Shown here in pieces: positions 8,353-17,182 of a DNA stretch of 64,000 nucleotides. Position numbers and translations under genes: made by a program. The DNA is from Balneolaceae bacterium. GTDB lineage: Bacteria > Bacteroidota > Rhodothermia > Balneolales > Balneolaceae. The stretch covers positions 2,442,976-2,506,975 of the forward strand of contig CP051242.1 in the NCBI GenBank assembly GCA_017795005.1, written 5' to 3'. A model generated the notes under the pieces. The model did no database searches. It was not told the origin of the DNA and saw nothing but the letters and a program-made list of their open reading frames with translations. The first letter of the stretch is position 1; each line of letters opens with the position of its first letter.

Positions 8353-9660
8353 ATGAAAAAAATCACAGCAACTCTTCTGCTGTCTTTATTTGGGGCAATG
8401 ACAGTTTTGGCTCAGGAAGCAGAAGCAACTATTAACGCCGGCGACACCGCCTGGCTTCTAATCGCAACCGCCCTCGTCATGCTTATGACTCCCGCTGGTC
8501 TGGCTCTATTTTATGGTGGGCTTACCCAGAATAAACACGTATTAAATACCATTGGAATGAGCTATATGGCATTTTGTACAGGAACAATAGTCTGGGTAGT
8601 TGCAGGCTATTCTCTTGCATTCGGAGAAGGAAACGCATTCATAGGAGATTTCAGTAATATTCTCCTTACCGGAATTGGAGTCAATGATGTAAGCGGAAGC
8701 ATTCCTACCCTTCTTTTTGTAGTGTTCCAAGGGACTTTTGCCGCGATAGCCGTAGCTATTGTGAGTGGATCTATTATTGAAAGGGTTCGCTTTTCAACCT
8801 GGGGCATCTTCAGCGTCCTCTGGGTAATAGCTGTATACGCTCCTATTGCTCACTGGGTTTGGGGCGGCGGTTTCCTAAGCGAATCCGGAGAAATGGATTT
8901 CGCAGGCGGAACCGTAATTCATATCAACGCCGGTGTAGCTGGCCTGGTTCTTTCCTACTTAGTTGGAAAACGTATGGAGCACAGCCTTGAAGAAGTTAGA
9001 AAACCTTCATCTATCAAATTTATGATATTGGGTTCCGCCCTTCTATGGTTTGGGTGGTTTGGATTCAACGGTGGAAGTCAGCTTGCCGCAGATGGAATCG
9101 CTGCAAATGCACTTTTAGTGACAAATGTCGCTGCTTGTGCCGGAGCTTTAATCTGGTTAACCATTGAATGGTTTATTGTTAAAAAGCCAACTCTTATTGG
9201 TATGGCATCAGGAGCCGTTTCAGGTTTAGTTGGTATAACACCAGCATCTGGTTTTGTAGATGTAAGCGGTGCACTTGCGATTGGTGTTATCTCTGGTCTT
9301 GTTGGATACTGGGGAGTTGTTCACTTAAAATCTATGATTAAACATGATGATACTTTAGACGCGTTCGGTATTCATGGACTTGTTGGAATAGCTGGCGCAA
9401 TACTTACCGGCGTTTTTGCCAACCCGGAAATTAATGGCGGTGCAGGACTACTATATGGTAATGCAGCCCAGGTTTGGGTTCAAACGAAAGCAGTATTAAT
9501 AACCATCGCCTATTCCGCTGTCGGAACCTTTATTGTTTGGAAGATCTCTTCCCTAATTACCCAAGGTGGCAGAATAGATGAAGAACTGGAATTAGAAGGA
9601 ATGGATATTGGATTCCATGGCGAACAACATATGGTTATGGAGGAAAAACAAATTGTCTGA
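8353..9660 (+). CDS. amtB: Ammonium transporter (Amt/MEP/Rh channel)
   Basis: Carries ammonium across the inner membrane. The 435-residue protein begins with a cleavable-looking signal (MKKI...VLAQ), as in many Amt proteins, then eleven predicted membrane helices. The conserved pore residues are present: Asp182 and His190 in DFAGGTVIHINAG, the GWFGFNGGS segment with the Phe-gate region, and the second twin histidine, His341, in DAFGIHGLVG. The cytoplasmic tail is short and acidic. No P-II regulator gene (glnK) follows, although it often does in other bacteria; a strong terminator closes the unit right after the stop. The asparaginase 2.5 kb upstream would release ammonium, but the two are not in one operon. 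Confidence 0.95.
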   Translation: MKKITATLLLSLFGAMTVLAQEAEATINAGDTAWLLIATALVMLMTPAGLALFYGGLTQNKHVLNTIGMSYMAFCTGTIVWVVAGYSLAFGEGNAFIGDFSNILLTGIGVNDVSGSIPTLLFVVFQGTFAAIAVAIVSGSIIERVRFSTWGIFSVLWVIAVYAPIAHWVWGGGFLSESGEMDFAGGTVIHINAGVAGLVLSYLVGKRMEHSLEEVRKPSSIKFMILGSALLWFGWFGFNGGSQLAADGIAANALLVTNVAACAGALIWLTIEWFIVKKPTLIGMASGAVSGLVGITPASGFVDVSGALAIGVISGLVGYWGVVHLKSMIKHDDTLDAFGIHGLVGIAGAILTGVFANPEINGGAGLLYGNAAQVWVQTKAVLITIAYSAVGTFIVWKISSLITQGGRIDEELELEGMDIGFHGEQHMVMEEKQIV

Positions 9661-9690
9661 TACATTCTAATAAAACTCTAACTCATTGCA

Positions 9691-9724
9691 AGCCCGACAG
9701 TTAATTCTGATCGGGTTTTTTATT
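9691..9724 (+). terminator. Rho-independent terminator of amtB
   Basis: Stem CCCGACAG/CTGATCGGG (one bulged base) closed by TTAATT and followed by TTTTTTATT, beginning 31 nt after the amtB stop codon. Confidence 0.85.
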
Positions 9725-9795
9725 AAAAATATTTAAATATTAAAATTTTCTAATGTTAATTTATTTTTATATTTTTGTTTTGTCTGAATTACAGT

Positions 9796-10347
9796 ATGAC
9801 AAAATTCAACTACATATTATTTCTTTGTTTGACTTTGTTGGCATGTCAAGCTTCACCTCTATCTATAGAAGAAGAAGTTAGTTTTGAGAATGAAAAATCC
9901 ACCACGAGTGAACCTGTTTGTGAAGAGAATACTACTTCGGGTGATTGCGCCCTTTTGCTTTCTGCTATCGATTATAAATTTCCTGATCAGGAATGTCAGG
10001 TTTATGATTTACTCATCGAAATTGATACGAAATTTAATGCACCGGCCGGACTAAATGACGAATCCACTGCCCGTGTAGATTGGGAATTTTTTCCAAGTGG
10101 AAATGCTGGTTTCTGGATCATGCCCATAGAAAATACTTCATTGGATTCAGGCATCATCAGAATTAATGGATGCTTTACGTATGGAGATCAGCAAACACTG
10201 AAAGTTACCCGAACAATTACAGATCATAACGGTGTTGAAAGCAATGCTCTATCAATTGATATCCCAAAACCATTAGAAAAAATATCTTCAGCGGAAAATC
10301 AAGATACCGGGTTTGAGGTAATTACTTCCTCCGCAATAATTAAGTAG
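9796..10347 (+). CDS. Cysteine-containing lipoprotein, 183 aa, function unknown
   Basis: An upstream in-frame ATG at 9775 would add seven residues that do not look like a signal, so I prefer the ATG at 9796, giving MTKFNYILFLCLTLLAC with a clear lipobox and Cys17 as lipid site. The mature protein is acidic, with four more cysteines (in PVCEEN, GDCALL, QECQVY and NGCFTY) that could form disulfides. The rest is predicted beta-rich, perhaps an immunoglobulin-like fold. No recognised domain. It sits alone between the amtB terminator and a convergent gene. Confidence 0.75.
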   Translation: MTKFNYILFLCLTLLACQASPLSIEEEVSFENEKSTTSEPVCEENTTSGDCALLLSAIDYKFPDQECQVYDLLIEIDTKFNAPAGLNDESTARVDWEFFPSGNAGFWIMPIENTSLDSGIIRINGCFTYGDQQTLKVTRTITDHNGVESNALSIDIPKPLEKISSAENQDTGFEVITSSAIIK

Positions 10348-10364
10348 TTCTCTTTTTTTTATTA

Positions 10365-11126
10365 TCAGAACTTAAGACCCAGTCCTACTTTTAGATTAAT
10401 TCTTTTTTTGGGTGCCTCGGAAGGTGGATTAGAATCCCAGGAATAAGTATTGGAAATATTCAGGCTCATCTTCTCTGATAATACAACTACGACTCTGGAT
10501 TCATTGTGCAATCTGAAATCATTCCATTCATTATATATTGGCTGATAATAGGTAGTCGCATATAAATCAGCTGATTCCGAAATTTTGAAAACAAAGCTGG
10601 TGTATTGGCTGATTCTTATATTCTGATGAGTAGTTGAAGCAGCATCAAGTAATTCTTCAAACTCATACATTGGAATTGCCCCAATATTGAGAAGTAAAGA
10701 TTCATTATTCACTAAAGCTATCCTCCCTCCCACACCAGAAAGAAACCGGTATTTTAACAATGAGATTTTATCATCCTGAATTTGAGTAAATGCTTCTAGT
10801 GTAACCGTTTTAGTTAATGAACGATTATACCTGAGGTGAAGAAAAGCAGCGTCCTGAAAATCAGTATCAGATGATCTGGAAATCTTATAATCTCCAATTA
10901 ACAGAAAAAAATTATTATCCAGCCGATACTGAGAATTACTTAATATGTTTAAAGTGTAAATGACTTTATCGTTGTCGAGATAGCTTCCATTTAGATTCAG
11001 AGAACCCGACAAGCCATTTTCTTCTGAATTTAATCTCTGTCTCTCAATATCAACAACCTGTGCAATATTTGAATTAGAAGTAATGAATAGCACAAGTATT
11101 AAAATAAAGATATTCTTTCTGCTCAC
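10365..11126 (-). CDS. DUF481-like outer membrane beta-barrel protein
   Basis: 253 residues with a signal peptide (cleavage near residue 22, after NIAQ). The mature chain alternates polar and hydrophobic residues throughout and ends in Phe, as outer-membrane barrels do. Phrases such as FLHLRYNRSLTKTVTLEAFTQ and RFLSGVGGRIAL match what I know of the DUF481/YdiY group of outer-membrane proteins, whose function is poorly defined. It is transcribed alone, convergent with the preceding lipoprotein (17 nt between stops). The distance to the oxidoreductase gene upstream in transcription is 59 nt, so read-through is possible. Confidence 0.75.
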   Translation of the reverse strand: MSRKNIFILILVLFITSNSNIAQVVDIERQRLNSEENGLSGSLNLNGSYLDNDKVIYTLNILSNSQYRLDNNFFLLIGDYKISRSSDTDFQDAAFLHLRYNRSLTKTVTLEAFTQIQDDKISLLKYRFLSGVGGRIALVNNESLLLNIGAIPMYEFEELLDAASTTHQNIRISQYTSFVFKISESADLYATTYYQPIYNEWNDFRLHNESRVVVVLSEKMSLNISNTYSWDSNPPSEAPKKRINLKVGLGLKF

Positions 11127-11185
11127 GATGAATAGTTTGAAAGTGTAGATGAATTTATTTAGAAGCTAAGATACCAACATTGGTA

Positions 11186-12667
11186 TTAAACTATTCGATC
11201 AGGATCACTGAAATCCGGAATATCACCTTTGTAGCCAAATACTTTTTTGATCAACTTTACAGACCATTCACTTTGATTCTTGATATACCATTGGTCAGCT
11301 GCTCTCCTTGCTCCTAATCCCCAGCTTGGATATGGATGAATAGTATCTGCTATATTTTTTAAGCTAACTCCATTTCTTACGGCTAGCGCATATTCTGAAA
11401 TCAGTTCTCCCGCATGAGCCCCTACCACCGAAGCACCGTAAAGTTTACCTGTTAGTTTATTCCCAAAGAGTTTTATCATTCCTACTGCTTCATTATCAGT
11501 TAATGCACGATCAATTTTTGAATATGGGAATCGATACACTTCGTAGCTCGTTCCATTTTTCAGTAGCTGCTCTTCAGTCTGTCCTACATGTCCTAATTCC
11601 GGACTTGTATAGGTAACCCAGGGTACGTTTTGGGAATCAATACTCATTGGGATTTTCAATAGTGCACTTGTGACTGCAACTTTAGCAGTATGTTCACTCA
11701 TATGCGTGAACTGATACATTCCATTTACATCTCCAATAGCATAAATATGGCTTACATTTGTTTGACAATGTTTATCTGCATGAATTCCTTTTTTCCCAAA
11801 ACGTACTCCGGCTTTTTCCAGATTAAGCTGTTCCGTATTGGGAGTTCTCCCTGCAGCTATCAAAAGATTTGTTCCTTGAATGATTCGTTCGCTTCCATTT
11901 TGTTCAATATGTATGAGCACTTTATCGCCATCCCCAGATACCTTTTTGATGGAGGCATTCAATTCAAAATTAACGCCTTGTGCTCTTAGCTCACTCATCA
12001 GAATTTCGACCAATTCTTCATCATCATTTTGCATGATTCGGTCCGCCATATCTATAACGGATACTTTTGAACCAAGATTGGCAAAGGCCTGACACATTTC
12101 TATACCTATTGGTCCGCCACCAATAATCAACAGTTCTTCAGGAAGCTTATCAATTTCGAATAGTAATTCATTTGTCAGATAATTCACCTTATCTAACCCT
12201 TCGATAGGAGGAATTGCTGCCCGGGCTCCGGTAGCAATAAAGAAGTATTTCGAGGTTACGGTTCGCTTCTCTCCTTCTTCCAGGTCTATCTCAAGAGTAT
12301 GTGCATCTAAAAATCGGGCTTCCCCAAATACCACTTCAATATTTTGATCCTCATAAATCTTTGGGTCATCTGCTTCTTCATAAATTTCCTGACGAATGCG
12401 ATGCGTATGTTCAATTACCTTTTTGAAATTAATTTCAGGCATGGAGCCAATAAGTCCGAATTTACTTGCCTCTCTGATATTTTGTGCTACTTTCCCAGCT
12501 TTTAAAAGCACTTTACTTGGAACGCATCCTGTCCATGTGCAATCCCCACCAAGACGATGCCGTTCAATCATCATGGTTTTTGCACCTACATTTGCAGATA
12601 TACCGGAGGCCGTTAATCCTGCAGCGCCGCCGCCAATTACAATACTATCAAATTCAAATTTGGACAT
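11186..12667 (-). CDS. Mercuric-reductase-like FAD/NAD(P) disulfide oxidoreductase
   Basis: A class I pyridine nucleotide-disulfide oxidoreductase of 493 residues. The FAD-binding motif GGGAAG is at residues 12-17, the redox-active disulfide GGDCTWTGC gives Cys43 and Cys48, and a second Rossmann motif, GGGPIG, lies near residue 181. The dimerisation domain ends with HPYPSWGLGARR around residue 442, whose His is the expected acid/base residue. The fused HMA domain and C-terminal Cys pair of true MerA are absent, so mercury reduction is unlikely. It is best called a MerA-like or lipoamide-dehydrogenase-like enzyme of unknown substrate. An unusual terminator hairpin for the upstream gene ends directly against its ATG. 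Confidence 0.88.
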   Translation of the reverse strand: MSKFEFDSIVIGGGAAGLTASGISANVGAKTMMIERHRLGGDCTWTGCVPSKVLLKAGKVAQNIREASKFGLIGSMPEINFKKVIEHTHRIRQEIYEEADDPKIYEDQNIEVVFGEARFLDAHTLEIDLEEGEKRTVTSKYFFIATGARAAIPPIEGLDKVNYLTNELLFEIDKLPEELLIIGGGPIGIEMCQAFANLGSKVSVIDMADRIMQNDDEELVEILMSELRAQGVNFELNASIKKVSGDGDKVLIHIEQNGSERIIQGTNLLIAAGRTPNTEQLNLEKAGVRFGKKGIHADKHCQTNVSHIYAIGDVNGMYQFTHMSEHTAKVAVTSALLKIPMSIDSQNVPWVTYTSPELGHVGQTEEQLLKNGTSYEVYRFPYSKIDRALTDNEAVGMIKLFGNKLTGKLYGASVVGAHAGELISEYALAVRNGVSLKNIADTIHPYPSWGLGARRAADQWYIKNQSEWSVKLIKKVFGYKGDIPDFSDPDRIV

Positions 12668-12735
12668 AAAAAAACTTCGGGTTGGTTATAGATTCAAAAG
12701 ATAACCTGATGAATCTAACTACCAAATCCCGAAGC
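12668..12735 (-). terminator. Terminator hairpin of ppdK touching the next start codon
   Basis: On the minus strand after the ppdK stop, CTTCGGGATTTGG (12734-12722) pairs imperfectly with CCAACCCGAAG (ending at 12675), with an inner AGATTCA/TGAATCT pair. Seven U residues (12674-12668) follow, and the oxidoreductase ATG comes immediately after. It is either a terminator or an attenuator that controls the downstream gene. Confidence 0.75.
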
Positions 12736-12758
12736 TTAACGTTTCTATAAAATAACAA

Positions 12759-15422
12759 TCAGACTAATTCTGATTGCCTAGTCGTCTTTCCCGACTTTAT
12801 TGCTGCCTGAGCGATAGCAAGATGAGCAATCGGAACTCTGTAAGGAGAGCAAGAGACATAATTCATATCTAATGAATAGCAGAATTCTATACTTGCTGGG
12901 TCTCCTCCGTGTTCGCCACAAATCCCCACTTTCAATTCCGGGTTAACTGCTCTTCCCAACTCAGCTCCCATATGAACAAGTTGACCTACCCCTTTTGTAT
13001 CCAGTGTCTGGAAAGGATCTTCTTTGAGGATTCCTTCTTCCAGATAGTGAGGGATAAACTTGGCAGCATCGTCACGACTGTATCCAAGTGTCATTTGGGT
13101 TAAATCATTGGTACCGAATGAAAAGAACTCAGCTTCTCCAGCAATTTCATTCGCAGTTAAAGCAGCTCTTGGAACTTCAATCATAGTTCCAATTTTGAAA
13201 GAAATTCTATCATCAAATTCTTCAAAAACCTCTTCTGCGGTTTGTTCAATGATTCTTCTTTGATTAATAAACTCACGAACTGTTCCAACTAATGGAACCA
13301 TAATTTCCGGAACTGCATGAATTCCGTCTTGCTTTAGTTCAAGAGCGGCTTCCATAATCGCTCTGGTTTGCATTTCGGTAATTTCAGGATGAGTGATACC
13401 TAAACGGCATCCTCTATGTCCAAGCATTGGATTGAACTCTTTAAGAGCATCAATTTTCCGGTTGAGTTTATCTTTTCTGATCCCCAATTGTTCTGCAAGA
13501 ACTTTGACTTCCTCTTTGGTATGAGGAAGGAATTCATGCAGTGGCGGATCCAGAAGTCGAACGGTTACAGGAAGTCCATCCATAATTCGGAATATCCCTT
13601 TAAAGTCTTCCTTTTGATATGGAAGTAATTTAAGAATCGAATCCCTTCTTTCAGTTTCAGATTCTGCAACAATCATTCTTCGAACAGCTGTAACACGATC
13701 ATCTTTAAAGAACATATGCTCTGTTCTTGCAAGCCCGATTCCTTTAGCCCCTAATGACCTGGCCAATTCTGCGTCTTCGGGTGTTTCAGCATTTGTTCGA
13801 ACATCCATACTTTCGAACGCAGATACCCAACGCATAAAGGTTTCGTATTCTTCACTTAATACTGGTGGAAACATTTCACGCTGACCTTCCATGATTAACC
13901 CTCTGGTTCCATCGATGGAAATCCAGTCTCCTTCATGTATGGTTATTTCACCATTAGTAAAGGTTTTAGCTTTGTAATTGATCACAATATCACTACATCC
14001 AGCCACACAGGGTTTTCCCCAACCTCTTGCTACAACTGCAGCGTGACTGGTCATCCCCCCACGGGAGGTTAAAATACCCTCGGCAGAAGACATCCCACCA
14101 ACATCTTCCGGACTGGTTTCAATTCTGACCAGAATTACCATTTCACCTCTTTCAGTAGCCCTTTCTGCTTCTTTTGAACTGAAGACAACTTTTCCAACTG
14201 CAGCACCAGGTGATGCGGGTAACCCTTTTCCAATGATTTCTTTTTCAAGCACATCTTCGGTAGAGAATTGAGGATGCAACAGCTGCTCGATATGTTCAGG
14301 TTCAACAAGCCCACTTATTGCTTCTTCTTTTGTAATTATTCCCTGATTTACCAGATCGACAGCGATTTTAACAGCTGCAGTTCCAGTGCGTTTTCCATTT
14401 CTGGTTTGAAGAATAAAGAGTTTTCCTTCCTGAATGGTGAACTCTATATCTTGCATGTTTTTATAATGAGCTTCCAATTTATTAGTATAGCCAACCAGCT
14501 CTTCATAAACTTCAGGCATTTGCTTCTTCATTAACCGAATCGGTTTTGGAGTTCTGATACCGGCCACAACATCCTCGCCCTGTGCATTAATCAAATATTC
14601 CCCGTACAACTCGTTTAAACCGGTGGACGGATTCCGGGTAAAGCATACCCCTGTTGCGCTTTTCTGGCTCATATTTCCAAAAACCATAGCCTGCACATTT
14701 ACACCAGTACCAATCAATCCTGAAATGTGACTTACTTCACGGTATTTTATAGCCCGACTGCTGTTCCAGGATTTAAATACTGCATTTACTGCAAATTTAA
14801 GCTGTTCTATAGGACTTTCTGGGAACATATGTCCGGTATGCTTGCGGTATATAGCCTTATAACGATCTACCAGATCCTTTAGATGTTCTGTTGAAAGATT
14901 GATGTCCTCTCTTACCCCTGCCTCTTCTTTGATGTGCTCAATGGCATCTTCAAAATATTCGTGGCTTACTCCCATAACCACATCTCCAAACATATCGATG
15001 AATCTTCGATAGCTGTCATAAACAAAACGTTCATTCCCGGTTTTTTTGATGAGTGCTTCCACAACATCATCATTAATTCCAAGATTAAGTATGGTATCCA
15101 TCATTCCGGGCATTGATACCGCTGCGCCTGATCTCACGGAAACAAGTAATGGATTATCCTTATCCCCTAATTTTGAACCCATTTCACTTTCAATATGGAA
15201 AATTCCGGCTTTGATTTGATCTTCCAATCCTTCCGGCCAGATAAGACCATGATCGATTGTGTGTTTACAAGCTTCTGTTGAAATAGTAAACCCGGGGGGA
15301 ACAGGGATACCAATATTACACATTTCAGCCAGATTGGCTCCTTTTCCTCCGATTAGTTCCCGCATTGTGCGATTGCCGTCTGTTATTGATCCGAAGCGGT
15401 ATACAAATTTTGATTCAGCCAT
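12759..15422 (-). CDS. ppdK: Pyruvate, phosphate dikinase
   Basis: Interconverts pyruvate, ATP and phosphate with phosphoenolpyruvate, AMP and pyrophosphate in the cytoplasm. The 887 residues carry the N-terminal ATP-grasp domain (GGKGANLAEM at 26-35; QTRNGKRTGTAAV near 345), the swivelling phosphohistidine domain with GGMTSHAAVVARG (catalytic His near 457), and the C-terminal PEP/pyruvate barrel with GIGLARTEHMFF near 560 and GTNDLTQ near 775. The length is that of ordinary bacterial PPDK and longer than PEP synthase. The enzyme would suit gluconeogenic growth or PPi-based glycolysis. It is separated from the downstream flavoprotein by a terminator hairpin. No PPDK regulatory kinase was seen nearby. 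Confidence 0.96.
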   Translation of the reverse strand: MAESKFVYRFGSITDGNRTMRELIGGKGANLAEMCNIGIPVPPGFTISTEACKHTIDHGLIWPEGLEDQIKAGIFHIESEMGSKLGDKDNPLLVSVRSGAAVSMPGMMDTILNLGINDDVVEALIKKTGNERFVYDSYRRFIDMFGDVVMGVSHEYFEDAIEHIKEEAGVREDINLSTEHLKDLVDRYKAIYRKHTGHMFPESPIEQLKFAVNAVFKSWNSSRAIKYREVSHISGLIGTGVNVQAMVFGNMSQKSATGVCFTRNPSTGLNELYGEYLINAQGEDVVAGIRTPKPIRLMKKQMPEVYEELVGYTNKLEAHYKNMQDIEFTIQEGKLFILQTRNGKRTGTAAVKIAVDLVNQGIITKEEAISGLVEPEHIEQLLHPQFSTEDVLEKEIIGKGLPASPGAAVGKVVFSSKEAERATERGEMVILVRIETSPEDVGGMSSAEGILTSRGGMTSHAAVVARGWGKPCVAGCSDIVINYKAKTFTNGEITIHEGDWISIDGTRGLIMEGQREMFPPVLSEEYETFMRWVSAFESMDVRTNAETPEDAELARSLGAKGIGLARTEHMFFKDDRVTAVRRMIVAESETERRDSILKLLPYQKEDFKGIFRIMDGLPVTVRLLDPPLHEFLPHTKEEVKVLAEQLGIRKDKLNRKIDALKEFNPMLGHRGCRLGITHPEITEMQTRAIMEAALELKQDGIHAVPEIMVPLVGTVREFINQRRIIEQTAEEVFEEFDDRISFKIGTMIEVPRAALTANEIAGEAEFFSFGTNDLTQMTLGYSRDDAAKFIPHYLEEGILKEDPFQTLDTKGVGQLVHMGAELGRAVNPELKVGICGEHGGDPASIEFCYSLDMNYVSCSPYRVPIAHLAIAQAAIKSGKTTRQSELV

Positions 15423-15546
15423 AATTAAACCTCTATTGATTTATTTTGGCTCTCAAATCATTTAGAAAGGCATGGTTTAAGAGTCGTATTAAAAATTACG
15501 CTCCAATTTGTAGATCGAATGTGAAGAATCTATGTAGAAGGGGCTT

Positions 15547-15888
15547 CTAATTCTCTGAATCTGTTTCTTCGAACTTCTCTTTCAGTTTTACTCTTACTGA
15601 GTATGTTCCATAAATAATCAAAAATGCAATAATTAGATATACCCACCAGGCTACATTTCTGCCAAAAATTGCAACATAAAGCGCAGGGAGGATAAAAAAG
15701 AATAAAGTACTTATCACTGGAAGTGAAACGCTTCTATTTTTTCTATGATTTTGAACTGCCCAAAACATGGAACCCATATATGGTGGGATACTTCCAAAAT
15801 AAAGAATGGCAAAAAGTATAGGATCGACATTATGTTCTACACCCATTTCTGTTATTTTTTGCCATAAGCCATCAAAAAATTCAACCAT
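15547..15888 (-). CDS. Small membrane protein, three predicted TM helices (tandem paralogue 2)
   Basis: 113 residues with hydrophobic segments at about 22-45, 52-75 and 80-98 and a charged C-terminal tail. It aligns along its whole length with the protein encoded immediately upstream in transcription: both share a VDPI-or-VNPI-type start of helix 1, a YxGxIP segment, a basic loop before a VSLPVIS or IILPVLS helix, and a third helix beginning WWVYLIIA or YWVYIFIA. A 5-nt gap separates the genes, so they form a two-gene operon from a tandem duplication. I do not recognise the family and no catalytic residues are evident. Confidence 0.75.
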   Translation of the reverse strand: MVEFFDGLWQKITEMGVEHNVDPILFAILYFGSIPPYMGSMFWAVQNHRKNRSVSLPVISTLFFFILPALYVAIFGRNVAWWVYLIIAFLIIYGTYSVRVKLKEKFEETDSEN

Positions 15889-15893
15889 AACTG

Positions 15894-16226
15894 CTATTCA
15901 CCCGACTCTAATCTGTTCTGAATTTTTTTGTATGTGGAGAATCCTCCGCCAATCACCATAACTGCAATAAAAATATAGACCCAATAAGGAACATTTTCCC
16001 CGGCAATTATCAGGTACAAGTAGGCAGAGACAAAGAAGAATCCTGAACTAAGAACCGGTAATATAATTGATTTCCCGTTCTTTAGGTTTTTAACTAACCA
16101 ACCGATTGATAGTGTAAAGAAAGGAATTGCACCAACATAAATAGATCCAAAAATAATAGGGTTTACTCCATAATTCTCACCCAGACTCAGAAACCAAATC
16201 TTGATCGCTTCAAATAATTCTGCCAT
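15894..16226 (-). CDS. Small membrane protein, three predicted TM helices (tandem paralogue 1)
   Basis: 110 residues, the first gene of the pair, with the same three-helix plan as its neighbour. Conserved positions include the Asn-Pro-Ile before helix 1, the Gly-x-Ile-Pro turn, the basic loop with NLKNGKS, and the WVY start of helix 3. The C-terminal tail is charged. The upstream gap is shared with the divergent zinc-type operon and is 98 nt long, so the two transcripts start back to back. Function unknown; the two subunits might form a hetero-oligomer. Confidence 0.75.
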   Translation of the reverse strand: MAELFEAIKIWFLSLGENYGVNPIIFGSIYVGAIPFFTLSIGWLVKNLKNGKSIILPVLSSGFFFVSAYLYLIIAGENVPYWVYIFIAVMVIGGGFSTYKKIQNRLESGE

Positions 16227-16324
16227 TAATTTTATCGTTAATACTTTTTACTTTTTTACGATAATATTGGAATAAAATAGTGATAAATTAAGTTGTATTA
16301 GCGAAATAATGATTTTCACAAACT
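16227..16324. promoter_or_regulatory. Divergent promoter region with imperfect inverted repeat
   Basis: A very AT-rich 98-bp gap between two back-to-back genes. TATCGTTAA (16233-16241) and TTACGATA (16256-16263) form an imperfect inverted repeat that could be an operator for a metal regulator such as Zur, given the zinc-type genes on the right. This is inference only; no consensus could be tested. Confidence 0.25.
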
Positions 16325-16636
16325 TTGAGTAGGCAAAAAACATATCAGTACTTTTTCTTTTCTCTGTTAGTAGTCTTTAGTCTTTTGGGCTCTCTTACTC
16401 ACTATCACAGCGAGAGTATGGAATGTTTATTGCATGCTGATGAACACCATTTCGTTCAAAACGAAGAAGTTTATTGCCCTGTTTGTATCCTTTCTAATAC
16501 TCTTTTTACACCTTCAAATAATTCAGTTGCAGTAGTATTTAATACTGAAGATTTTGTAGAAGAATTTGATGAAATACATTTTGAAAAAGAACTAGTACAA
16601 TTTAAAACATCTCGTGCCCCACCTCAGCTAGTTTAA
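16325..16636 (+). CDS. Small His/Cys-rich signal-anchored protein, probable metal-associated
   Basis: 103 residues starting at TTG; an in-frame stop at 16310-16312 leaves no upstream ATG. A hydrophobic segment (10-24) is followed by a metal-ligand-like stretch with His26, His28, Cys34, His37, His41, His42 and a CPVC pair at 51-54. Small proteins of this layout, like the DUF2946 group, are commonly found beside copper or zinc TonB receptors. Here a His-rich lipoprotein and a ZnuD-like receptor follow on the same strand, 60 nt downstream. I infer a role in sensing or binding zinc (or copper) at the envelope, but that is not shown by sequence alone. Confidence 0.7.
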   Translation: MSRQKTYQYFFFSLLVVFSLLGSLTHYHSESMECLLHADEHHFVQNEEVYCPVCILSNTLFTPSNNSVAVVFNTEDFVEEFDEIHFEKELVQFKTSRAPPQLV

Positions 16637-16696
16637 CATCTACCCCCACGCTTTTTGTGGAATCTTATTATAATTTCAAAATTAATTCATTAAACC

Positions 16697-17182
16697 ATGA
16701 AAAAATCATTCATTTATTCGGCAAAAACTGCCCTTACTTTACTATTAGTTACCGGATTATTTATCTCTTGTGATAATGCAACAGGAGATGATCACGACGA
16801 TGATCACGCAGAACCAGCTGGCTTCGTATTAAAAATGAACGGAGCTGATGTAATAACTCAGTTACCTGGAGGTAACGTTACCGGTGAGTTTGAACTAGAG
16901 CCTGGTGAAGAAACTCCGCTTATAACAATCTATTTTCTTGCAGAAGATGGAGACGAATTCCAACCGGACGAGCCAGAGTTTAGTTTGGCTGCTGAATTCG
17001 AAACAGATGGAATTGCAGAATTCGAACAACATGAAGAAGATGGAAAATGGAGTTTCCATATCCATGCTGAAGCAGAAGGAATTACTGATATGACATTAAT
17101 GCTCATGCATAATGGTCATTCAGATTTCAATACTCAGGGAATTCATGTTCACGTAGAAGCTGCTTCAACTCAGCCTAATTAA
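16697..17182 (+). CDS. Histidine-rich lipoprotein, putative zinc-binding
   Basis: 161 residues with signal peptide and lipobox FISC (Cys25 or so). A DDHDDDH cluster follows immediately, and the C-terminal half has further His-rich strands (EQHEEDGKWSFHIHAE, NGHSDF, GIHVHVEA). Between them is an acidic beta-rich domain. The composition fits a periplasmic or surface metal-capturing protein. Its stop overlaps the start of the following TonB-dependent receptor by one base, so the two are translationally coupled. Substrate is inferred as zinc because the receptor resembles ZnuD; copper remains possible. Confidence 0.8.
   Translation: MKKSFIYSAKTALTLLLVTGLFISCDNATGDDHDDDHAEPAGFVLKMNGADVITQLPGGNVTGEFELEPGEETPLITIYFLAEDGDEFQPDEPEFSLAAEFETDGIAEFEQHEEDGKWSFHIHAEAEGITDMTLMLMHNGHSDFNTQGIHVHVEAASTQPN

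Noticed and set aside
11186-12667. True mercuric reductase (mer operon)
   Set aside because: No HMA domain, no C-terminal Cys pair, no mer neighbours; only the catalytic disulfide is shared by the whole family.
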